From NCBI GenBank assembly GCA_937895305.1, contig CALAXS010000566.1, positions 1 to 8,507 on the forward strand: a stretch of 8,507 nt of DNA, read 5' to 3'. Numbering within the stretch: position 1 is the stretch's first letter; each line of letters starts with the position of its first letter. This DNA is from an uncultured bacterium. Lineage in GTDB: Bacteria; Hydrogenedentota; Hydrogenedentia; Hydrogenedentales; JAEUWI01. The translations under genes and the position numbers were made by a program. This document shows, piece by piece, positions 1 through 6,525 of the stretch. A model generated the notes under the pieces. The model was not told the DNA's origin. It was given only the letters and a program-made list of their open reading frames with translations, and made no database searches.

Positions 1-100
1 AATCACTCCACCGCAAACTGTCATTACATAAGTAAAGTTTAAAAACCTGAATGACCTTTCACGAGTCTCTATTCAAGCAACAATTTTTCTTCTTCAAAAA

Positions 101-105
101 AAGGA
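101..105 (+). promoter_or_regulatory. Ribosome binding site of the secreted hydrolase-like gene
   Basis: AAGGA lies 6 bases before the ATG at 112, overlapping GGAAG at 103-107. This near-ideal Shine-Dalgarno spacing fixes the start. The rest of the leader (1-100) is AT-rich, with A/T runs around 33-45 and 82-100. It probably holds a promoter, but I cannot assign a -35/-10 pair with confidence. Confidence 0.7.
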
Positions 106-111
106 AGCATC

Positions 112-2457
112 ATGAAATACTGGGAAATTATATTGAGTCTGTGCGTACTGGGTATAGCCCAGGCCGACATCGTATTAAAATCAGATGACCTGGTCATCAC
201 CTTGAACGATACCGGACACGTCACCAGTCTGAAATCAACGACAGACCAGACCGAATACGCCGCCCCCGGTCAGCCCTCACCCTTGCTCCAACTATTTAAC
301 GAAGGCACATTACACAGCCCAACGAACCTGACCCACGACGCCGCTAACAATACCCTGCAAATCAGTTTTGGCGACGCGACAGCAACCGTAGCGGTGCAAC
401 AGAAACCCACCCACATCACCCTCGAAATTATCAAAGCCTCTCCCCTGGAAGCCTTTGACCGTGTCCAATGGGGCACCGTGGCAACCACCATCAAAGAGAC
501 CGTAGGCGAAGTCCTCGGTATCGTCCGCAACGACACCTTCGCCATTGGCATGCTGGGCCTCAGCCCCAAGACCCTGGGTGGCCCCACCGACATAGATGAA
601 GGGCGCGACGTCGCCCGGGGGCGTTCCGCCATGGCAACCGACTGGGGTAGCACCCTCCAGGCCTACACCTTCGACCGTTCCCGCCCCCGAACCGCCAACG
701 TCTGGGGCGGACAACAACCCAATATGCCCATCCCGCCCATTCCCGGGGAAACCGTGGTTGGTTCCAGCATCGCCCTCTTTGGCGTTGACGCAGCTAAAAC
801 CCTCGAACGCATCGGCGAAATTGAGATCACCGAAGACCTGCCCCATCCCATGTACAACGGGACCTGGTCGCGCATGAACAAAGACCTGGGTCGTTCCTAT
901 CTCATCGCAGGCTATAACGAAGAAAATATCGACGAAATGATTACCTATGCCAGGCAAGGCAACTTCCTTTCCCTCTACCACCCCGGACCCTTCAAGAGCT
1001 GGGGCAACTACATCCTCAATCCCAAAGAATTCCCCAACGGCGAAGCAGGCATGAAGATGTGCGCCGACAAGGCGAAAGCCGCAGGACTCCTCATAGGCGT
1101 CCACACCCTCACCAATTTCATCAACACCAACGACCCCTATGTCACGCCCATCCCCGACAAACGCCTGGCCAAGACTGGCAGCAGCGCCCTTGTTGCCGAT
1201 ATTGATTCCAAGGACACCACCATTGAAGTTGCCTCTCCCGAATTCTTCAACAACACCGAATTCAACTGGCTCAAGACCGTCATGATCGACGAAGAGCTTA
1301 TCCGCTACAGCAAGGTGAGCGACAGCGCACCGTGGCAATTGCTCGATTGTCGTCGTGGTGCATTCGGTACGAAAAAAGCCGACCACAAAAAAGTTGCCGA
1401 AGTGGGCAAGCTCATGGATCATTCGTACAAGGTCTTCCTGTCCAACTACGAAATGCAAAGTGAAATTGCCAAGAACCTCGCAGAACTTTTTAACCGTACC
1501 GGCATCACTCACTTCGATTTCGACGGACACGAAGGCTGCCACTCCAGCGGTCAGGGCGACTTCGGCCCAGAGATGTTCGCCAAGGTTTTCTACGACAACC
1601 TGGATCACTTCGTACACAACGGCACCAGCAACTCCGAGTCCTTCTACTGGCACATCAACACCTGCTGCAACTGGGGCGAGCCCTGGTATGGTGGCTTCCG
1701 CAGCTCCATGGCCGAGTACCGCATCAACAACCAGGCCATGCTCGAACGTAACTTCATGCCCAAAATGCTCGGCTGGTTCCAACTCACCAAAGACACTACC
1801 CTCGCCGACATCGAATGGCTCATGGCCCGCTCCGCAGGCTACAACTCTGGTTTCGCCATGGCAACCTCACAAAAAGAACTTGAGTTTAACCCGCTCACCG
1901 ATGCCTTGCTCGACGCCATCCGCGAATGGGAAGCCCTCCGCATGAACGACGCCTTTACCGATGCACAGCGCGAAGCCATGCGCGACACCACACGTGAATT
2001 CCATCTCGCGAAAAACGGCGACGACTACGCGCTCCATCCTTACCACGTCTCCGAGACCTATAGCTACGAACACTACGTGCGTCAGCCCGGCGAACCGACC
2101 TATGCCGAATGGATGTATACCCAGCCTGGCGAGGACCAACCTTTGCAATTCATGCTGGAGATCAAAGGCGACCAGGGCAAGATCGATAACATCACACTGG
2201 AATTCGACAACTACAATACCTTCGAGATTCCTTTCTCTATGAAGGCTGGCTATACCCTCCTCTGCGATGGCTCCAGGAACCTGCGCCTCTATGATGAAAA
2301 GGGGCGCCAGGTGCGCAACTACGAGCTCTCCGAAGTGCCGCCCACCATCGCCAATGGTCCCCACGACATTATCTTCACCTGCGAATTCGAAGGCGACCCC
2401 AAGCCAGTTGTCCAGGTGCAGTTCAAGGCCATGGGTCAGGGCGAATCACTGAAATAA
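112..2457 (+). CDS. Secreted TIM-barrel glycoside hydrolase-like protein, substrate unknown
   Basis: A 781-residue exported protein. Residues 1-18 form a Sec signal peptide (charged K2, hydrophobic core, AQA cleavage site before D19). Residues ~19-245 look like an N-terminal beta-sandwich of the kind that precedes the catalytic barrel in many GH36/GH97-like enzymes. Residues ~246-630 look like a TIM barrel: the strand-like segment ITHFDFDGHEG carries D469, D471 and E474, placed as catalytic acids are on such barrels, and a conserved-looking aromatic/Cys stretch follows (W513, C518, C519, W521, E523, W525). A small beta-rich module at ~357-431 interrupts the barrel. Residues ~640-781 look like another beta-sandwich. 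The start at 112 is supported by its ribosome binding site and by the signal peptide beginning at once. A role in cutting an extracellular or periplasmic glycan is inferred from architecture only; I cannot name a GH family. It lies 135 bases upstream of the haem-protein gene on the same strand, with its own good start signals. The gene is intact, and its C-ending codon use matches its neighbours. Confidence 0.8.
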   Translation: MKYWEIILSLCVLGIAQADIVLKSDDLVITLNDTGHVTSLKSTTDQTEYAAPGQPSPLLQLFNEGTLHSPTNLTHDAANNTLQISFGDATATVAVQQKPTHITLEIIKASPLEAFDRVQWGTVATTIKETVGEVLGIVRNDTFAIGMLGLSPKTLGGPTDIDEGRDVARGRSAMATDWGSTLQAYTFDRSRPRTANVWGGQQPNMPIPPIPGETVVGSSIALFGVDAAKTLERIGEIEITEDLPHPMYNGTWSRMNKDLGRSYLIAGYNEENIDEMITYARQGNFLSLYHPGPFKSWGNYILNPKEFPNGEAGMKMCADKAKAAGLLIGVHTLTNFINTNDPYVTPIPDKRLAKTGSSALVADIDSKDTTIEVASPEFFNNTEFNWLKTVMIDEELIRYSKVSDSAPWQLLDCRRGAFGTKKADHKKVAEVGKLMDHSYKVFLSNYEMQSEIAKNLAELFNRTGITHFDFDGHEGCHSSGQGDFGPEMFAKVFYDNLDHFVHNGTSNSESFYWHINTCCNWGEPWYGGFRSSMAEYRINNQAMLERNFMPKMLGWFQLTKDTTLADIEWLMARSAGYNSGFAMATSQKELEFNPLTDALLDAIREWEALRMNDAFTDAQREAMRDTTREFHLAKNGDDYALHPYHVSETYSYEHYVRQPGEPTYAEWMYTQPGEDQPLQFMLEIKGDQGKIDNITLEFDNYNTFEIPFSMKAGYTLLCDGSRNLRLYDEKGRQVRNYELSEVPPTIANGPHDIIFTCEFEGDPKPVVQVQFKAMGQGESLK

Positions 2458-2494
2458 CACTATTCATACGTTAATCACCCTATTGAATCATGGG

Positions 2495-2523
2495 TTGACC
2501 ATTTCCCCCGTTTAGGGTACTCT
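2495..2523 (+). promoter_or_regulatory. Possible sigma70-type promoter before the haem-protein gene
   Basis: TTGACC at 2495-2500 matches five of six bases of the -35 consensus. It is followed after a 17-base spacer by TACTCT at 2518-2523, which matches only three of six bases of the -10 consensus. The spacing is ideal, but the -10 is weak. Transcription would begin near 2530 and give a leader of about 60 bases before the GTG at 2593. If real, the haem-protein gene is transcribed separately from the hydrolase-like gene. I see no clear rho-independent terminator between the two genes, so read-through remains possible. Confidence 0.3.
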
Positions 2524-2578
2524 TGAACATCCTGTACACCATGCCCGGCAGAGCATACTGTACGTTGCCACAATGTTT

Positions 2579-2583
2579 AGGAG
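2579..2583 (+). promoter_or_regulatory. Ribosome binding site deciding a GTG start
   Basis: AGGAG lies 9 bases before the GTG at 2593. The reading frame beginning there opens directly with a signal peptide (basic R4, then a long hydrophobic stretch). The nearby ATG at 2574 is in another frame, so the GTG start is preferred. Confidence 0.65.
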
Positions 2584-2592
2584 TGTCGTGCT

Positions 2593-5500
2593 GTGCAAAT
2601 CCGGAATCCTTTTTTAGTTGCTGTACTTGTCCTCTCACTTGTTATCGCCCCGACCCAACCCGTCATGGCGCACGGCAATGGGAAGTATCCCCCGGAATAC
2701 GATGCCATGCTCAAGGGCGGTAAGTCCCTCATGCCCATGGAAATGATGATGCCCGAAGAGGGTTCCTTCCGAAACTTCGAGACTCCCCACGTTCATCCTG
2801 TCGATATTAACCCCTCCGGCTCCTTGCTCGCTGTGGTGAATACCGCTGGAGCCCACATTGAAATTTACAACATCAACCTCGTTGACGGGAGCCTTACCCC
2901 ATCCGTCTCGGTCCCTGTAGGCTATGACCCCGTGACCGCGCGCTGGCGCACCGACAACGAGCTCTGGGTTATCAATCAGGTCTCCGATTCCATCAGCATC
3001 GTCAATGCTGCCGATGGCCACGTAACCGACACCATCGTTACATACCGCCTCCACGATGGCGACGATGATGGCGACCTCGAAGGCGCCCCCAACGGCGACG
3101 AACCCGCCGACGTTGTATTCGGTACACGCGATTCCACCCCCGTCGCGGTCGTTTCCTGCTCACGAACAGACATCTTGCAGGTATATTCTCTCGACCCGCC
3201 TATGCTGATGGATGAAGTCTATCTCGACGGCGAAGACCCCCGCGCCCTCGCCATCAATCCCACAGGCACTGATCGGGTCTATGCTGCCATATTCGAATCC
3301 GGCAACAGCACCACCATCATCGCCGGGGCAGATGCTTCCTCCACGTCCTACCCCCCCAGCACTGCGGGTTTAAACAAAAACGGTCACACGGATCACCCGT
3401 ACTACTTTGACGGCCCCGGCAATGGTTTTCCCGGTGTCTTTGCTATTAACCCGCCCCCAAACGATGGCTCGGTTGGTGCCAGCTCTGTTACCGGTAGTTA
3501 TGAAGCCCATGGCGAATCAGTTTCTGTAATCGATCTCTTTACCGCAGGCATCCCGGCTCCCGAATCCCCAATCATCGTAAAAAAAGACTTTACCGATGGC
3601 GACAAATGGAAAGACGACAACGGCCAGGACTGGACCCGCTATATCACTGGTGACCGCGCCGCAGAATCAGGTCGTTTCACAGGCTGGGACATGCTCGATA
3701 ATGACATCGCTATCCAGCCTCTCGATGCCGGACTTACAGCGCCCACCTACGCCACGCGCCAGATGAACATCTGCATGGCCCTGGGGATTAACCCCGCTGG
3801 TCCCAACGCCGGGCGTGTTTATATGGTCGGTACCGACGCCACCAACGAAATACGTTTTGAGCCGAACCTGACGGGTACCTTCGTCCGGGTTCTGCTTTCC
3901 ATAACCGAAGCCAACGGCACGCCCGTCGCCCTCGTCGATCTTAACGAAGCCCATCTCGACGCCGCCCAGGGCGGACCCGGCATGGCCTATAAAGACGGTT
4001 CTGTACCACAGCCTGACCGCAACAAATCAATTGGCGACCCCCGTGGTGTAGCGTTCAGCAACGATGGTTCTACCGTCTACATCAGCGGCATGGGCTCCAA
4101 CAATATTGTCGCAGTGGATTCCACTACGGGCCTCCGCGTGGGCATGGGACACAGCATTGAAGTAGGCACAGGCCCCACAGGCCTCGCACATCACCCGACC
4201 CTCGACCGACTCTATGTGGTCAATAAATTCGATAGCACAGTCTATCTCCTCGACACCACCACACCGGGCGCTGAAAGTGTCCTCGCGACCCAGGCTTTCT
4301 TTGACCCCACGCCCGATTGGCTCAATGCAGGGCGGGTACATTTCTATAGCACTCACGATAACTCCGGTCTGGGCCAGATTGCCTGTGCTTCCTGTCACCT
4401 CGATGGGCGCATGGACCGCCTCGCATGGGACCTGGGTAATCCTGCACAGATCGTCGACGGTCTGGGCAATATCCCCGCACCGTCAGACGCTAATTTTGAC
4501 GACATTAAAGGTTACGGCGACGGCCTCGTCCTGGGCACACCCGGCCCCCCCAACCCGGTGGGAACGCATAATACCATGGTGGGTTCCGGTATTGACGACG
4601 AGAATGATTTCGAAAAGTTTCATCCCATGAAAGGGGCCATGACGACCCAGACCCTCCAGGACATCATCGGTAAAGAACCCCACCACTGGCGTGGCGACAA
4701 AGACGGTATCGAAGGGTTTGCAGGGGCATTCGACGGACTCCAGGGACGAGACGCACCTTTGGACCCTATGAAGATGATGGAATTTAAAAACTTTCTTTCC
4801 TCCATCCAGTTTGGTCCCAATCCATTCCGCCTCCTCGACAACACCCTTCCCGGTGGTCCTGACTGGAAGAGCGTAGGCACCAACAAGAACCTGGACATGA
4901 AAGGCTTCTTCGCCGCACCCGCACCATTGACCCCCAAGTCCTTTTCTGCCACTGGCACGCCTATGGAAACTGCGGTACCCGGCGGGGGCAATGCCTGGGA
5001 CGGCTTCAACGAGTATGTAGACTTGAATCTGGACAGCGCATTCCGTTGCGTGGATTGCCACACCCTCCCCATCGGTGCTGGCCCAACGGCTTTTATGGGT
5101 AAACTAGCGCTTCCCTTTGACTCAGGCTATGTTGAAATTCCGCCCAGTACCCTGGGTAACCATCACCAGATGATGGTATCCGTCGACGGTACCGGACAAC
5201 CCCATATCAAAGTCCCCCAGCTTCGTAACCAGTTGGATAAAGAAGGCTTTTTCCTCAACCAGGGCCTCGTGAGTCGTGCTGGCTTTGGTCTCGTTCACGA
5301 TGGCGTGGTCGATGGCCTCATGCGTTTCCTCTCCGAGCCCGCCTTCAGTCTCAACACCGACCAACGCCTCGCCGACATGGTGGCCTTTAACCTGGCCATC
5401 GCAGGCGGCGAATTCGATATGCTGCTCGGACTGCCCGGCGCACCCGCTATGGCCATTCCTCCCGCTGCACCGGACCACACCGCACACGCAGCAGTAGGCC

Positions 5501-5976
5501 AGCAACTCACCGTTCGTTCAGTAACGCCTACTGTAGACGAACTCGCCCTCATCAATCTTTTCATCGACCTTGCCGATGCCGGGAAAATCGACCTTATCAT
5601 CAAGGGTATAGACGGAGGCGACCCCAGAGGCTGGTTCCACATGGATGGTGGCGCCAAGTCGGCCACACCATTCATGTCCGACGTAAATGGTGTGAGTAAC
5701 TCCCTGGCCGAGATACTTGCCCTGGCTGGTTCCAGCACTGGACTGACTTTCTCCACCGTACCCGAAGGTGCAGGACAGCGCATGGGTGTTGATCGTGATG
5801 AAGATGCTGTCTTCGATTATACGGAAATCCTCCAAGGCTCCGACCCTGCTGACCCCGACGACTCACTACCTTTCGGGTCCAATGTTCCGTTAAGCTCACC
5901 CCTGATTCTGGTGTTACTAATCGCCATCCTGGGCTATGCAGCCCTGCGCGTCCAACGTCGCAGGAGTGTCGCATAG
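2593..5976 (+). CDS. Exported YVTN beta-propeller / dihaem cytochrome c protein with C-terminal sorting-like tail
   Basis: 1127 residues, GTG start. Residues 1-26 are a Sec signal peptide ending in VMA before H27. Residues ~50-580 hold repeated beta-propeller blades of the YVTN/NHL type, for example DPRGVAFSNDGSTVYISG and PTGLAHHPTLDRLYVVN, with an Asp/Gly-rich loop at ~155-172 (HDGDDDGDLEGAPNGDEPAD). Residues ~580-990 form the haem region. The first CXXCH is CASCH at 598-602, in the context CASCHLDGRMDRLAWDLG, and the second is CVDCH at 819-823. A downstream segment, VPQLRNQLDKEGFF followed by GFGLVHDGVVDGLMRFL, resembles the conserved core of dihaem cytochrome c peroxidase/MauG-type proteins. 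Two covalent c-haems and a redox role outside the cytoplasm are therefore expected; the electron partner and substrate are unknown. Near the C-terminus, DRDEDAVFDYTEILQGSDP (from 1067) resembles a Ca-binding thrombospondin type 3-like repeat. It is followed by VPLSSP (1098-1103), a short hydrophobic span (1104-1117) and RVQRRR (1119-1124). That tripartite tail resembles PEP/IPTL-CTERM sorting signals, although the signature motif is not an exact match; a simple membrane anchor is the alternative. The gene is intact. Confidence 0.88.
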   Translation: MQIRNPFLVAVLVLSLVIAPTQPVMAHGNGKYPPEYDAMLKGGKSLMPMEMMMPEEGSFRNFETPHVHPVDINPSGSLLAVVNTAGAHIEIYNINLVDGSLTPSVSVPVGYDPVTARWRTDNELWVINQVSDSISIVNAADGHVTDTIVTYRLHDGDDDGDLEGAPNGDEPADVVFGTRDSTPVAVVSCSRTDILQVYSLDPPMLMDEVYLDGEDPRALAINPTGTDRVYAAIFESGNSTTIIAGADASSTSYPPSTAGLNKNGHTDHPYYFDGPGNGFPGVFAINPPPNDGSVGASSVTGSYEAHGESVSVIDLFTAGIPAPESPIIVKKDFTDGDKWKDDNGQDWTRYITGDRAAESGRFTGWDMLDNDIAIQPLDAGLTAPTYATRQMNICMALGINPAGPNAGRVYMVGTDATNEIRFEPNLTGTFVRVLLSITEANGTPVALVDLNEAHLDAAQGGPGMAYKDGSVPQPDRNKSIGDPRGVAFSNDGSTVYISGMGSNNIVAVDSTTGLRVGMGHSIEVGTGPTGLAHHPTLDRLYVVNKFDSTVYLLDTTTPGAESVLATQAFFDPTPDWLNAGRVHFYSTHDNSGLGQIACASCHLDGRMDRLAWDLGNPAQIVDGLGNIPAPSDANFDDIKGYGDGLVLGTPGPPNPVGTHNTMVGSGIDDENDFEKFHPMKGAMTTQTLQDIIGKEPHHWRGDKDGIEGFAGAFDGLQGRDAPLDPMKMMEFKNFLSSIQFGPNPFRLLDNTLPGGPDWKSVGTNKNLDMKGFFAAPAPLTPKSFSATGTPMETAVPGGGNAWDGFNEYVDLNLDSAFRCVDCHTLPIGAGPTAFMGKLALPFDSGYVEIPPSTLGNHHQMMVSVDGTGQPHIKVPQLRNQLDKEGFFLNQGLVSRAGFGLVHDGVVDGLMRFLSEPAFSLNTDQRLADMVAFNLAIAGGEFDMLLGLPGAPAMAIPPAAPDHTAHAAVGQQLTVRSVTPTVDELALINLFIDLADAGKIDLIIKGIDGGDPRGWFHMDGGAKSATPFMSDVNGVSNSLAEILALAGSSTGLTFSTVPEGAGQRMGVDRDEDAVFDYTEILQGSDPADPDDSLPFGSNVPLSSPLILVLLIAILGYAALRVQRRRSVA

Positions 5977-6281
5977 TCCTACTGGCCCTGTAATGCCGTA
6001 CTTATGACCGGGTCACACCTGTCCTACAACGGGGGCGACTCCAAGGGCACTGACAATACGGAACGAAATAACCTGAACCTGAAGACCGAAAAACTCGCCC
6101 TGCACCGAGCCGAACGCTGGTATTTTGATAGCAGCAAGAAGAACCAGCTCACCTTTTCGACCCAGGGCACAAACAGTACCGTAGCCTGCTATGCCTCCGT
6201 TTTTGTTTCTTGCCAACCTTGTCCTCACTGACGCAGCTCCGTATCTATAATTTGTTAAAGCGCTCTAGAGTACATTAAGGT

Positions 6282-6298
6282 GGAGGCATGATACCTCC
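6282..6298 (+). terminator. Weak hairpin, possible terminator
   Basis: GGAGG (6282-6286) pairs with CCTCC (6294-6298) across a 7-base loop. No T-tract follows (the next bases are CCTCGTTCCC), so this is not a standard rho-independent terminator. It lies about 305 bases after the haem-protein stop codon. It may be chance, or part of an RNA structure ahead of the aminotransferase gene. Confidence 0.15.
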
Positions 6299-6384
6299 CC
6301 TCGTTCCCATGCTCCGCCTCGGGAAACGGTTGCCTTAACTTGGTCCAATCAAGTACACAGTTACAACAGCCTAACACCCCTGTC

Positions 6385-6405
6385 ATTCCCAACTCGATTG
6401 GGAAT
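6385..6405. repeat. Perfect inverted repeat of the ATTCCC...GGGAAT type
   Basis: ATTCCCAA (6385-6392) and TTGGGAAT (6398-6405) are perfect 8-base inverted arms around the 5-base loop CTCGA. With its flanks it reads TGTCATTCCC...GGGAATCCCC. This is the form of short dispersed palindromes found in many bacterial intergenic regions (compare neisserial dRS3, ATTCCC-N8-GGGAAT, and the common GTCATTCCCGCG...GGGAATCC elements). Only one copy is visible here, so its repeat status in this genome is inferred. It could also fold as an RNA hairpin and slow or stop transcription, but no T-tract follows. Confidence 0.6.
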
Positions 6406-6487
6406 CCCCCCAACGGTATCCCAGCCACCACGTCGCAGCCACAACTTCACCATCACCCCTCCCTTTCACTTCTACCGCGCTTTAGTG

Positions 6488-6493
6488 TTTAAT
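6488..6493 (+). promoter_or_regulatory. Possible -10 element before the aminotransferase gene
   Basis: TTTAAT matches five of six bases of the -10 consensus and lies in a short AT-rich island (6480-6510) within otherwise C-rich sequence. It would place a transcript start near 6500, about 25 bases before the ATG. The best upstream partner at suitable spacing, TTTCAC (6464-6469, 18-base spacer), is a poor -35 match. The call is tentative. Confidence 0.25.
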
Positions 6494-6525
6494 AGAGCCA
6501 ATCCATAAACACACAGGCACACCCC

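Larger units (their letters stand above)
5977..6525. other. Intergenic stretch without a convincing gene
   Basis: About 550 bases separate the haem-protein gene from the aminotransferase gene. Open frames of 75 codons (+, 6004-6231) and 71 codons (-, 6013-6228) overlap here. Neither has a ribosome binding site or a recognisable sequence, so I do not call them genes. Small inverted repeats are present: TGACCGGGTCA (6006-6016), the palindrome CTCTAGAG (6263-6270), a GGAGG/CCTCC hairpin and the ATTCCC-type repeat, the last two listed separately. The second half (about 6360-6480) is C-rich and purine-poor on the + strand. No tRNA-like or riboswitch-like structure was recognised. Confidence 0.6.

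Noticed and set aside
112..140. Lipoprotein signal (Cys at residue 11) for the hydrolase-like protein
   Set aside because: The residues before C11 (LSL) do not fit a lipobox, which needs a small residue at -1. The AQA site before D19 supports ordinary signal peptidase cleavage.
310..1782. 490-codon open frame on the minus strand opposite the hydrolase-like gene
   Set aside because: It is a by-product of the strong C-ending codon bias of the + strand gene. Its translation is low-complexity (Gly/Val/Phe-rich), has no recognisable domain, and the opposite strand has a signal peptide, ribosome binding site and enzyme-like domains.
2523..2723. 66-codon + strand frame overlapping the start of the haem-protein gene
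   Set aside because: It overlaps the signal-peptide region of the GTG-started gene in another frame and has no Shine-Dalgarno. Its Cys/Pro-rich translation looks accidental.
6006..6016. TGACCGGGTCA near-palindrome as a regulator operator
   Set aside because: The arms are only 5 bases with a 1-base centre. It is a single copy and is not placed near a promoter, so chance is likely.
6004..6231. 75-codon + strand open frame after the haem-protein gene
   Set aside because: It has no ribosome binding site, signal peptide or familiar motif, and a similar-sized frame lies on the opposite strand (6013-6228). Coding is possible but not supported.
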